Made by a program: the position numbers and the translations under genes. Of a stretch of DNA of 64,000 nt, positions 17,914 to 25,984 are shown piece after piece. The notes under the pieces were generated by a model. The model was given only the letters and a program-made list of their open reading frames with translations, was not told the origin of the DNA and did not search any database. Source of the stretch: Planctomycetaceae bacterium (GTDB lineage Bacteria > Planctomycetota > Planctomycetia > Planctomycetales > Planctomycetaceae). Location of the stretch: assembly GCA_021732975.1 (NCBI GenBank), contig JAKFWC010000021.1, positions 1-64,000 of the forward strand, in the 5' to 3' direction. Position 1 is the first letter of the stretch. The number at the start of each line of letters is the position of its first letter.

Positions 17914-19359
17914 ATGGACGTGTCGGCATGGCAATTCATTCTCGCGGCTGTGACGGTTCTGGGGTACGCGGTGACGCTTGCACTGGTGCCCGTGGTTGTG
18001 CTCACAAAGAAACCGGCCCCGGTATCGACTGTCGCCTGGGTGATGGCGATCATCACGATGCCGTTTGTTGGCGCATTGATGTTCGTAATCTTCGGGATCA
18101 ACCGCGTCGCCCGGCGCGTCAGCGGGCGTCAGGAGGCGGCGTTGAAGATCACGCGTGGTTTGCCGCAACTGGCGAGCCAGCACCTCATGGTGAGCGAACG
18201 ATTGAACCCTGAGCAGCGCGAGATGCTGATCCTCACCGAGCGCGTGGCCGAAACGCGGGCCACGGCGGGAAACCGCGTGAATCTCTTCGCCGAAACGCCC
18301 GAGGCGTTCGCGGCCATCGAAGCCGCGATTGTTGCTGCCCAGCGGTCGATTCATCTCGAATACTACATCTGGCAGCCCGACCGCATCGGCACAAGTCTGC
18401 GCGACCAACTCATCGAACGCGCCAAAGCCGGCGTTGCCGTCCGGTTTTTATACGATGCCATCGGCTCGATGCGGCTCACGGAATCGTTTCTGAAACCGAT
18501 GCGGGATGCAGGCATTCGCACGGCACCCTTTGTTCCCGGCCGTTCCTTGCGCGAGCGGTGGTCCATTAATCTTCGGAGCCATCGCAAAATTGTGCTGATC
18601 GACGGCTGCATCGGTTTCACCGGCGGCATGAACGTCGGCGACGAATACCTCGGTGAAGATGCTCATTTCGGTTACTGGCGCGACACACATCTGCGGCTCG
18701 AAGGCCCCGCGGTCTTGCAACTGCAGGAAGTCTTTGCGACCGATTGGTACTTTGCAACGGGCGAAGAAATCGATGTCATCGAGCATTTTCCGATTCCCGA
18801 TCATCCGGGATTGATCGATGCGCATGTGCTCGCCGGTGGGCCCGACCGCAGCGAGAGCGTCTTTCACACCACGTACTTCGGGGCGATTAATGCGGCACGC
18901 GATCGGATCACGCTCGCCACATCGTACTTCGTTCCCACCGACGCACTCTGCACGGCTCTTGAAACGGCGGCGTATCGGGGCGTCAAAGTCCGCGTGTTGG
19001 TCTCCGGACCCGTGACTTACTGGGCCACTTACCATGCCTGCCGGTCATTTTACGATGAACTGCTCGGTGCCGGCGTCGAGATCTACGAGTACACCCGCGG
19101 GCAGCAACACGCGAAGACCATCACCATCGATGGTTGCTGGTCGATGGTCGGCACCGCGAATTTCGATGCCCGGAGTGTTTTTCTCAACTTTGAAGTGGGG
19201 CTGTCGCTGTACGACATGGGGCTGGCCGAGCAGTTGGAGTTTCAGTTCGCCAACGATCTGGAGTCGTCGCAGAAGATTGAACTCAAGGAATGGGAACGTC
19301 GTGGGACGTGGGAGCGGTTGAAAGAAAACGCGTGCCGGATGTTTTCGCCGGTGTTGTGA
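17914..19359 (+). CDS. cls: Cardiolipin synthase (PLD superfamily)
   Basis: A 481-aa membrane enzyme that condenses two phosphatidylglycerols to cardiolipin. I chose ATG 17914, not the longer frame from 17815, because the longer form overlaps the upstream gene and 481 aa matches the family length. Two N-terminal membrane helices (residues 5-60, PLDc_N) precede the two HKD motifs, SHRKIVLIDG near 221 and QHAKTITIDG near 396, each followed by the GGMN or GTANFD box. The gene ends just before the family C repeat at 19368. Confidence 0.93.
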   Translation: MDVSAWQFILAAVTVLGYAVTLALVPVVVLTKKPAPVSTVAWVMAIITMPFVGALMFVIFGINRVARRVSGRQEAALKITRGLPQLASQHLMVSERLNPEQREMLILTERVAETRATAGNRVNLFAETPEAFAAIEAAIVAAQRSIHLEYYIWQPDRIGTSLRDQLIERAKAGVAVRFLYDAIGSMRLTESFLKPMRDAGIRTAPFVPGRSLRERWSINLRSHRKIVLIDGCIGFTGGMNVGDEYLGEDAHFGYWRDTHLRLEGPAVLQLQEVFATDWYFATGEEIDVIEHFPIPDHPGLIDAHVLAGGPDRSESVFHTTYFGAINAARDRITLATSYFVPTDALCTALETAAYRGVKVRVLVSGPVTYWATYHACRSFYDELLGAGVEIYEYTRGQQHAKTITIDGCWSMVGTANFDARSVFLNFEVGLSLYDMGLAEQLEFQFANDLESSQKIELKEWERRGTWERLKENACRMFSPVL

Positions 19360-19367
19360 GCATCTCG

Positions 19368-19499
19368 TTGTGCGCGGGTCTCCCGACCCCGCACATTTCG
19401 CGACCGTAGGTCTCCCGTCGATGAACATCGCAGTCGCGCCAAACCGAGAAGGAGAACTTCAGTCGGGAAGACTGCGGGGGCGGGAGACCCGCGCAGAAC
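19368..19499. repeat. Family C double-hairpin inverted repeat
   Basis: The left arm (19368-19393) begins TTGTGCGCGGGTCTCCCGA and the right arm (19473-19499) ends GGGAGACCCGCGCAGAA. It shares CGCGACCGTAGGTCTCC with the copy at 12693. It lies between convergent genes. A short unit, GTCGCTTGCGCTCCG at 19514-19528, follows and belongs to another family (see 41204). Confidence 0.87.
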
Positions 19500-19548
19500 A
19501 AGCAATGACGGCCGTCGCTTGCGCTCCGAGCTGGGGCAGAAACGAAAA

Positions 19549-19576
19549 ACACCCGCGGACATTCATCCGCGGGTGT
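19549..19576 (-). terminator. Rho-independent terminator of the YTV gene
   Basis: The stem ACACCCGCGGA / TCCGCGGGTGT (11 bp, 6-nt loop) is followed on the minus strand by TTTTTCGTTT. It sits 31 nt beyond the stop codon of the YTV gene. It is the clearest minus-strand terminator in the window and suggests a strongly expressed monocistronic gene. Confidence 0.85.
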
Positions 19577-19606
19577 CTGCGTTTTCACTGTTAATCAGTG
19601 ATCAAG

Positions 19607-20986
19607 TTACTGGATGCAACCACCGGGAGCCGAGCCGCAAGCGGTGGCGGCGGGAGCTGCACAATCCGGAGCGACAGGGCAGCAGGTCGCGATCGGAACC
19701 TGACGGCAGACCGTCCGAGGCACGCAGCGAACTTTCGTTTCGCAGATCTGACGCGGCGTGCAGCGGGTCTTGGTCACCATCCGGGTTTCACAGACTTGAC
19801 GGCAGGTCGTGTAAGGAACCTTGCGGGTCCGTGTTTCCTGGGTCATCGTGCAGGTCGTGTAAGGCACCTTCTTCGTGACGGTTTCACAGGTCCAAGTGCA
19901 GGTCGTGTAAGGAACACGCTTCGTGTGGCATTCTTCGGTCCACGTGCAGGTTGTGTACGGGACTTTCTTGGTGATCGTTTCGCAGGTCCACGTGCAGGTC
20001 GTGTACGGAACACGCTTCGTGCAGGTTTGCTGTTCGTGACGAACGCAGGTGTAAGGCACGTTCTTCGTCACCGTGTAAGGCACCTGACGGCAGACCGTGT
20101 AGGGCACCTGGCACTGACGGACTTCTTGTTCCATCCGCGTGCAGCAGACCGTGCGGCATTCCATCCGAGGCACCCATTTGCGGCAGCAGACCGTCCGCAT
20201 CGTTTGCTCGCACACCGTCCGGCAGCAGCCGGGCTTGTAGACGCAGCAGCAGGTGCAGGGATCCCATTCCCACGTCCCTTGATCCTGCACGCAACGGCTG
20301 ACGATCGGGCCGGGAACCTGTTTGGATTCTTCCACCCAGTCGCCGGTGCAGACCTGGACTTGCTTGGTTTCGGTGACCGGCTTGCAGACCGTGTAGCAGA
20401 CGTTCTTGTAGCAGGTTTCCGATTCCGTGCGGTACTGCGTGCAGCAGACCTGGCGATAGTGCGTTTCGTAGATCGGCTTGCAGACCGTGTAGCAGACATC
20501 GCGGTAGCAGGTCTGATAGCACGGTTTACGAACCGTGCAGCAGACATCGCGGTAGCAGGTCTGATAGCACGGCTTGCGGACGCGGCAGCACACGTCGCGA
20601 TAGCAGGTCTGGAAGCACGGTTTACGAACCGTGCAGCAGACATCGCGGTAGCAGGTCTGATAGCACGGCTTGCAGACCGTGTAGCATTCATCCCGCCAGC
20701 AGGTGTCGTAAACGTTGCGGGTGCAGGTGACCGGAACTTGTTCGATGCATTGATCGTAAACGGTCCGGGTGCAGGTGTAGGTTTGCGGTTCCCACACGGT
20801 TTCCTGGACGGTCTGATAGCAGGTGGTGTTGCACGCTTTGGCGGAGCAATAATCTCCGCACGGCGCGCACGCCTTTTTGGAGAGCGAGAAGAATCTCCCC
20901 GCTCCGCAGTAGCCGGCGTTGGCGGTTTCGCCACTGACGAGTGCCACCACACCCATCAGGACGACCATCCAGGTTGCTTGTTTCAT
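19607..20986 (-). CDS. Cysteine-rich YTV-type secreted surface protein
   Basis: A 459-aa exported protein. The signal peptide ends around residues 24-26 (TANAGYCGAG). The mature part is a tandem array, first CYRDVCCTVRKPC-type units with a period of about 20 residues, later KKVPYTTCTWTCET-type units. Cys, Tyr, Thr and Val dominate. This is the planctomycete YTV repeat style linked to proteinaceous cell-envelope material in Rhodopirellula. The many cysteines suggest disulfide cross-linking outside the cytoplasm. AAGGA lies 7 nt before the ATG. The DNA repeats leave long stop-free antisense frames, which are not genes. Confidence 0.9.
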   Translation of the reverse strand: MKQATWMVVLMGVVALVSGETANAGYCGAGRFFSLSKKACAPCGDYCSAKACNTTCYQTVQETVWEPQTYTCTRTVYDQCIEQVPVTCTRNVYDTCWRDECYTVCKPCYQTCYRDVCCTVRKPCFQTCYRDVCCRVRKPCYQTCYRDVCCTVRKPCYQTCYRDVCYTVCKPIYETHYRQVCCTQYRTESETCYKNVCYTVCKPVTETKQVQVCTGDWVEESKQVPGPIVSRCVQDQGTWEWDPCTCCCVYKPGCCRTVCEQTMRTVCCRKWVPRMECRTVCCTRMEQEVRQCQVPYTVCRQVPYTVTKNVPYTCVRHEQQTCTKRVPYTTCTWTCETITKKVPYTTCTWTEECHTKRVPYTTCTWTCETVTKKVPYTTCTMTQETRTRKVPYTTCRQVCETRMVTKTRCTPRQICETKVRCVPRTVCRQVPIATCCPVAPDCAAPAATACGSAPGGCIQ

Positions 20987-21547
20987 GGAACTGTCCTTAA
21001 TTCATTCCTTGCGTCGGTAGCGCGTGACCGAGACGGCTTGAGTCGAGTTGAAAAACAAGGGCTCGCTTCTAGAACATCGACGGAAAAGCCGACGCTCTTG
21101 AGCCAAAGTCCGCAAAATACCCGACCGCTAAATCTTCCCAGACTCGCCAACTAACGCGGACTCGTTAAAAATGAGTCCTCAACCAGGGTCGTACGCCGGT
21201 CCAACCCGCTGGAAATTGTCTTCCGTACAGGTCGCTGACAGGGGGTGCTGACGCCGCACCGATTCTCACTGTGACAATCGGATCGTCAGTAGCCGTAACT
21301 CTTCCCCGTCGCGTCAAACCCTTAGTGCGTCTGTAGACTTCCCAAATTACCCGGTCCGCAAACTGGCGAAGTGTTTAGCCGCGCCCTGGAGTCCGCGAAG
21401 GGGAGCGCTCGTGCGGCGCGTCGGAACCTTTTGTGCCTAGTCCCTTCTCCTCGCGGGCGGGGACCGGAGCGCGCGCTCGCGTGGTCTCCCACCGCGCTGG
21501 TATCGTTTTCCACGGTCATGCTGGAATCACCATTGCAGGAATGCGTC
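20987..21547. other. 561-nt divergent intergenic region
   Basis: It carries the minus-strand ribosome-binding site of the YTV gene, a short stem GGACTC...GAGTCC near 21162-21182, and near 21439-21470 a GC-rich stretch resembling half of an inverted repeat. No confident promoter hexamers and no coding pattern are seen. The long frame starting at 21371 is an upstream extension of the following gene that crosses this repeat-like DNA. Confidence 0.5.
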
Positions 21548-22381
21548 ATGCGATTTGCGATTTGTCAGGAGTTGTTCGAGGGGTGGGACTGGGAACGGCA
21601 ATGTAAATTCATGGCTGAAACCGGATACACCGGAATTGAACTCGCGCCATTCACCCTCGCGCCGCGCATCACCGATGTCTCTGCCGCGCGGCGACAGGAA
21701 TTAAAGAAGGTCGCTGCCGACTATGGGCTGACCATCTGTGGTCTGCACTGGTTGCTCGCGAAAACGGAAGGACTGCATCTCACCACAGCGGACGCAAGCC
21801 GACGCGCTGCAACCTCGTCCTATCTACGCGATCTTGCCAACGCCTGTGGTGATCTCGGTGGGACCGTGCTGGTCTTCGGCTCACCCGCGCAGCGCAACAT
21901 CGAATCCGGCATGGAGCGTGCCCAAGCTTATGCGAATGCCGCGGAGGTGTTTCGTAACGCGATGCCCGTGTTTGGCGATCGTAACGTCACGCTGTGCATG
22001 GAACCGCTCACTCCGAAGGAAACCAACTTCTGCAACACTTGCGCGGATGCCTGCGAGTTGATCGCGCTTGTTGATCATCCCTGCTTTCAACTGCATCAGG
22101 ATGTGAAGGCGATGTTGTCGGAAGCGACGCCGATCCCCGCGCTCATCGAACAGTTCGCCTCGGTGACGAAACATTTTCACGTCAACGACAACAATCTTCT
22201 TGGCCCTGGTATGGGGCCGACGGAGTACGAACCGATCTTCGCCGCGCTACAGAAGACGAACTACGCTGGTTGGGTGTCGGTGGAGGTGTTCGATTACCAA
22301 CCCGGCGCGGAATTCATCGCGCGTGAAAGCCTTCGATACATGCGCGAAGTCCTCGCGCGATTGGCTTCTCAACCCGCTTGA
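21548..22381 (+). CDS. Sugar phosphate isomerase/epimerase-like TIM barrel (AP endonuclease 2 family)
   Basis: A 277-aa xylose-isomerase-like barrel. The metal ligands are placed as expected: MEPL, LHQDVKAM, HFHVND and SVEVFDY. The ATG at 21548 was chosen over the longer frame from 21371 because AGGA lies 7 nt upstream and the family normally begins directly with the first strand (MRFAICQELF). It is probably cytosolic and acts on a keto-sugar or inositol-type substrate, which is not determinable here. The gene appears monocistronic. Confidence 0.85.
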   Translation: MRFAICQELFEGWDWERQCKFMAETGYTGIELAPFTLAPRITDVSAARRQELKKVAADYGLTICGLHWLLAKTEGLHLTTADASRRAATSSYLRDLANACGDLGGTVLVFGSPAQRNIESGMERAQAYANAAEVFRNAMPVFGDRNVTLCMEPLTPKETNFCNTCADACELIALVDHPCFQLHQDVKAMLSEATPIPALIEQFASVTKHFHVNDNNLLGPGMGPTEYEPIFAALQKTNYAGWVSVEVFDYQPGAEFIARESLRYMREVLARLASQPA

Positions 22382-23108
22382 GTGCCTGTGCGGAAGTGTG
22401 CAAAAATGCAAAAAACGCCGGGAAAACGGCGGTCTTCTGCACCTGGAGTCATTGTTCGCGCGATGACGCGCGGGCTCATCATGCGACGAATAACAACGTC
22501 ACCGCGTGATCGCACGCCGTCTTCATCGCGCTGTATCTTGCGCGATCGGCAGACATCTTCACGACACTGCGTGCGGGATACCTCGCGTCTGAAGTATGAG
22601 TGCTGCGCAGAGCCGCGATCGATGTGTTTCGTGCTCTGCATCGCGCGGGCAAGACATGCATTTGAAGGCCGTTTTCTCGATGTTTTATGCCTGTGCAGGT
22701 CAGCGCATAATGGAGCGCTAAGGCGGCGTGAATGTCGTTCGCATGGTCATCGCGCATGAAGCGCGGGCAACGCGTGCGATGAGATGCGACTCGAAACGAT
22801 TTCTAAAAAATCATCAAATTTCTTTGCGCGAACGCGCATAAAAGGCTTGAAGTATTCTTTGAAATGCTTAGTATGCACGCCAGTTCTGTGACAGTTGAAA
22901 CGTTGGATTGAGTGTCAAGTGCAGGACACAATTGCTGCCGCGATTGTGCAACCCCGAGACTTGATCCCTCGAACTCTGTCACGCGACTTGCCATGGTTGG
23001 TAGGTCGGAAGGGATTCGAAGTGAGTGACGCGTTGACGCCGAACAGCTTAGCCCGGTATGCCAGCGGCGAAAACGGTCACGATGTCTCTCTGGAAGGAGG
23101 ACTGTAAA
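22382..23108. other. 727-nt non-coding region before the histone-like gene, rich in short CG palindromes
   Basis: There is no credible coding sequence. The first 440 nt contain many short palindromic or near-palindromic words built on GCGCG, CGATCG and GCATGC, for example CGCGATCGATG and CATCGCGCATGAAGCGCG. A weak hairpin CGCCG/CGGCG lies near 22413-22428. The last 270 nt are less GC-rich and contain a candidate promoter (22847-22874). The region may hold a long leader or binding sites for a DNA-binding protein; both are inference. Confidence 0.5.
22847..22874 (+). promoter_or_regulatory. Candidate promoter for the H1-like gene
   Basis: TTGAAG (22847-22852) and TAGTAT (22869-22874) are spaced by 16 nt in a locally AT-richer stretch. 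It would give a leader of about 230 nt to the GTG at 23109. Confidence 0.35.
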
Positions 23109-23258
23109 GTGGCCAAGAAGAAAGCAGCGAAGAAGGCAGTGAAGAAGGCCGCCCCTAAGAAGGCCGCCAAGAAGGCAGCGAAGAAGGCTGTCAAGAAGAC
23201 CGTGAAGAAGGCCGCGAAGAAGGCTGCGAAGAAGGCAGCACCATCGCCGTCCATGTAA
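23109..23258 (+). CDS. Lysine/alanine-rich histone H1-like protein (49 aa)
   Basis: The protein consists almost only of Lys and Ala with a few Val, Pro and Thr, as tandem KKAA / AKKAVKK units, ending APSPSM. This is the composition of the eukaryotic H1 C-terminal tail and of bacterial Hc1/Hc2-type nucleoid proteins, so non-specific DNA binding and compaction is likely. The start is GTG 23109, preceded at 8 nt by a perfect AAGGAGG (23094-23100). The upstream ATG at 23058 would add 17 residues of unlike composition and place the Shine-Dalgarno inside the gene. A strong terminator follows, so it is monocistronic. Confidence 0.85.
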   Translation: MAKKKAAKKAVKKAAPKKAAKKAAKKAVKKTVKKAAKKAAKKAAPSPSM

Positions 23259-23289
23259 TGTAAACGGTCGATTAACTCGATGTTTCGCG

Positions 23290-23327
23290 AGAGGTGGTTG
23301 GATTCGTCCAGCCACCTCTTGTTTTTT
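23290..23327 (+). terminator. Rho-independent terminator of the H1-like gene
   Basis: The stem AGAGGTGGTTGGA / TCCAGCCACCTCT (13 bp with one G-T pair, 4-5 nt loop) is followed by TGTTTTTT. It lies 32 nt after the stop. Confidence 0.9.
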
Positions 23328-23403
23328 ACCAGCCCGTAGCGCCGGCAAGGGCAAATTCCGCGTGAACCAATGCCAAGCACCCTTGCTCGCGCTACGGGCT
23401 GGT
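23328..23403. repeat. Family E inverted repeat
   Basis: The left arm 23328-23351 (ACCAGCCCGTAGCGCCGGCA...) and right arm 23380-23403 (...GCGCTACGGGCTGGT) pair over 24 nt with one or two mismatches. It begins directly at the T-run of the preceding terminator and ends 5 nt before the RNase III stop codon. A half copy lies at 52134. Confidence 0.87.
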
Positions 23404-23408
23404 TAAAG

Positions 23409-24230
23409 TCACTCGGTCTCGTTCGGCGCCGGCTCGCCCTGCAGTTGATGCCAGGCATTCTCCGCCGCTCGCTGCTCGGCCTCTTTCTTATTCGGTCCCC
23501 ATGCGGCTAGGAACACTTCCGCTCCCACAGCTGCGGCGACCTTGAAACACTTCGAGTGGTCCGGACCCTTCTCGTCGAGCAACTGATAGACCGGCGTGGC
23601 TCCCAGGCTCTTCTGCGCGAACTGCTGCAGCAGGCTCTTGTAGTTCTTGCCGTGCGTCGACTGCAGCGCGTGTTCGATCTCCAGCAACGCCCACGGTTCG
23701 ACAAACGCCTTCGTCGCCTCCAGGCCACCGTCCAGATAGACGCCGGCCACCAGCGATTCAAAGACCGCGGCCATCACCGAACTGGGGACGGCATCCGCGA
23801 GGCTGAGACCCTTGCCCAGGATGAGATACCGGCTCAGTCCCGATTGCTGGCTGATGCGCGCACACGCTGAGCGGCTAACGACCACCGACTTGATGCGCGT
23901 GAGTTCACCTTCGGGTTCTTCCGGCAACTTGTGGAAGAGCAGCTCGCAGACGATTGTCCCCAGGATGGCGTCACCGAGGAACTCGAGGCGTTCGTTGGAG
24001 TCGAGCCGGGTCCGCGCAATCGACGCATGGGTGAGACAGCGCTGGAGTAGGGCGCGATCGCGGAAGTGGTAACCAATCACCTCCTCACAACCGCGGAGAT
24101 GGTCTTCGAGGTTCAACGGCTCCAACGACATCCACAATATCTCACAGGGCGCGGCTTCCGGGTCCATCAGTACCGGCTGATTCTCGCCCGAGGAACGCTG
24201 AACGTCCTGGCGGCGGAGACGGGCCGACAC
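23409..24230 (-). CDS. rnc: Ribonuclease III
   Basis: The double-strand-specific endoribonuclease that processes rRNA precursors. The signature [13 protein letters not shown] and the second acidic cluster ([14 protein letters not shown]) are intact, and a dsRNA-binding domain forms the C-terminus ([13 protein letters not shown] to AAENAWHQL). The frame opens at a GTG (24230, 273 aa). The ATG at 24131 (240 aa, [11 protein letters not shown]) gives the normal family length and ATG 24167 is another option; none has a strong Shine-Dalgarno. It stands alone, with family E repeat DNA at its 3' end. Confidence 0.93.
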   Translation of the reverse strand: MSARLRRQDVQRSSGENQPVLMDPEAAPCEILWMSLEPLNLEDHLRGCEEVIGYHFRDRALLQRCLTHASIARTRLDSNERLEFLGDAILGTIVCELLFHKLPEEPEGELTRIKSVVVSRSACARISQQSGLSRYLILGKGLSLADAVPSSVMAAVFESLVAGVYLDGGLEATKAFVEPWALLEIEHALQSTHGKNYKSLLQQFAQKSLGATPVYQLLDEKGPDHSKCFKVAAAVGAEVFLAAWGPNKKEAEQRAAENAWHQLQGEPAPNETE

Positions 24231-24436
24231 TGGAGACTATCGCCGCGCTGAATTCGCTGTCAATTCGGTTTTGCCGTCAGGCGTTCCTGAAGTGGACGAC
24301 AGCGAAACCTTCCAACACCCCTTGCCCGCCCCGCGTAGAATTAGAAGACATCCGCCGCGAACGCGGAGCGGACCGATTATTGCTGAGCATGCGTCCGGGT
24401 CACCGGCGCTTCAAACTGCTGAGGAGGACCGAAGAA

Positions 24437-25927
24437 ATGACGAAGGTTGTGCAAACAACGCGGCACTATGGAATGGGCATTGTGTTGGGAGCGGCGCTCG
24501 CAGCGGCAGCTTTGGGATGGGGTACACGCCGGGAAGTGGCGGCGGTGCCTACGGTTCCGGACGCCGCGATTGATCTCTCGATGGCGTTCCGCAGAATTGC
24601 CGCCGAGGTCACGCCCGGAATTGTTTCCATCGAAACGATGACCAAACCGCGACAAGTCGAAATGCAAGATGGTGCGCTAGATGATGCCCTTCCCGCTCCC
24701 TTCCGCGAGTTCTTTCGTGACGACCCGCGATTCCGCAATCCGCGTCGGGGGATGACGCCTCGGAAGCGAGGTGGTGGATCGGGCTTCGTGATCGATCCCT
24801 CGGGCATCATCATGACGAACAACCACGTCGTGAGTGAGGCAGACGAAGTCCGCGTGCGATTTCAGGACGGGCGGACGTTCGTCGCCAAGGACATCAAGAC
24901 CGATCCGAGGACCGATGTTGCGATTCTCCGAATTGAAGGGGCGGGGGAATTGAAGCCGCTCAAACTTGGCAACAGTCTCGACATGCAAGTGGGTGACTGG
25001 GTGCTGGCGGTCGGCACGCCGTACGGCCTCGAAAGCACCGTCACGCAAGGCATCATCAGCGCGAAGAGCCGGTCGCGCGAACTGGCCGATCGGGAGGATT
25101 TTCTCCAAACCGACGCCGCCATCAATCCGGGGAACAGTGGCGGACCGCTCATCAACCTGAAGGGGGAAGTCATCGGCATCAATACCGCCATTGCATCGGC
25201 GAGCGGTGGTTATGACGGCATCGGTTTCGCGATTCCCACGCACATCGCCGGCTGGGTTGGCGAACAACTCGTGAAATCAGGTTCGGTGAAGCGCGGTTAT
25301 CTCGGGACGGCCATCGCCGTGGTCGACGCGGAAACGGCCAAACAGTTCAACGTTGCCGTGCGGGAAGGGGCCGTGGTGAAAACCGTGATGCCGAACTCGC
25401 CGGCTGATAAAGCCGGTTTGGAGCCGAGCGATATCATCCTGACGCTGAACGAGAAGAAAGTCTCCGACCCGGCGAGCCTGCAAGGGATCGTCGAACGTCT
25501 CGACATCGGGAAAGCTTATCCGATGGAGATCGTTCGTGGAGGCAAACGCGAGACGCTGCAAATCACGATTGAAGAAATGCCGGCATCGTTCACGTCGCGC
25601 AGCAAAGGCCGCGAACGTTCCGAAGCCTCGCCCGCTTCGTTCGATGCTCTCGGTTTGCAGATCAAGGCTTTAACCAAGGAATTGGCGCGTCAATTGGGAG
25701 TCGAGAACGTCAAAGGCGTCGTGGTCACCAGCGTGAAGGAAGACAGTCCGGCGAGTGAAGTCGGCGTGCAAACCGGCGACATCATTGAGCGCGTCGGCAC
25801 AACCACGGTGGCTTCCGTGGAAGAATACCAGAAGGCGGTCGATACCCTTTCCTTAACAGACGGAATCGTGCTCCACCTGCGAAATCAGGACGGCAAACGC
25901 TATGTCGTGCTGAAATCGCAGGAATAA
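24437..25927 (+). CDS. HtrA/Deg-family serine protease with two PDZ domains
   Basis: A 496-aa envelope protease/chaperone. The ATG 24437 follows GAGGAGG (24421-24427) by 9 nt. An N-terminal hydrophobic segment (residues 12-32) acts as signal or anchor. The catalytic triad is complete: His in NNHVV near 128, Asp in RTDVAIL near 159 and Ser in NPGNSGGP near 231. PDZ domains lie at about 285-375 and 405-490. It should degrade or refold misfolded proteins outside the cytoplasm. A Lys/Arg-rich spacer joins the two PDZ domains. Monocistronic, with a hairpin after the stop. Confidence 0.93.
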   Translation: MTKVVQTTRHYGMGIVLGAALAAAALGWGTRREVAAVPTVPDAAIDLSMAFRRIAAEVTPGIVSIETMTKPRQVEMQDGALDDALPAPFREFFRDDPRFRNPRRGMTPRKRGGGSGFVIDPSGIIMTNNHVVSEADEVRVRFQDGRTFVAKDIKTDPRTDVAILRIEGAGELKPLKLGNSLDMQVGDWVLAVGTPYGLESTVTQGIISAKSRSRELADREDFLQTDAAINPGNSGGPLINLKGEVIGINTAIASASGGYDGIGFAIPTHIAGWVGEQLVKSGSVKRGYLGTAIAVVDAETAKQFNVAVREGAVVKTVMPNSPADKAGLEPSDIILTLNEKKVSDPASLQGIVERLDIGKAYPMEIVRGGKRETLQITIEEMPASFTSRSKGRERSEASPASFDALGLQIKALTKELARQLGVENVKGVVVTSVKEDSPASEVGVQTGDIIERVGTTTVASVEEYQKAVDTLSLTDGIVLHLRNQDGKRYVVLKSQE

Positions 25928-25934
25928 GACATCT

Positions 25935-25971
25935 CATTCAGCCCCCGGTGGAAGACAACCGGGGGCTAAAT
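25935..25971. repeat. Family A hairpin between convergent genes
   Basis: The stem CATTCAGCCCCCGGT / AACCGGGGGCTAAATG has a short loop. It is closely similar to the palindrome at 28981 and can serve as a bidirectional terminator for the protease gene and the opposing gene ending at 25985. Confidence 0.75.
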
Positions 25972-25984
25972 GAATGGTCATTCC

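Noticed and set aside
20050-20800. Tandem DNA repeats with a period of about 60 nt that could be mistaken for a CRISPR array
   Set aside because: The repeats are in frame and encode the YTV protein; there are no spacers of constant length and no cas genes.
19598-21154. A 518-aa open frame antisense to the YTV gene, plus a 294-aa frame at 20068-20952
   Set aside because: Their length follows from the low stop content of the repetitive YTV coding DNA. They have Arg/Ala/His-rich composition, no domain and no ribosome-binding site, whereas the minus strand has a signal peptide, Shine-Dalgarno and terminator.
22382-22759. A 125-aa open frame after the sugar isomerase
   Set aside because: Arg/Cys/Ser-rich composition with no domain pattern and no ribosome-binding site; the stretch looks non-coding.
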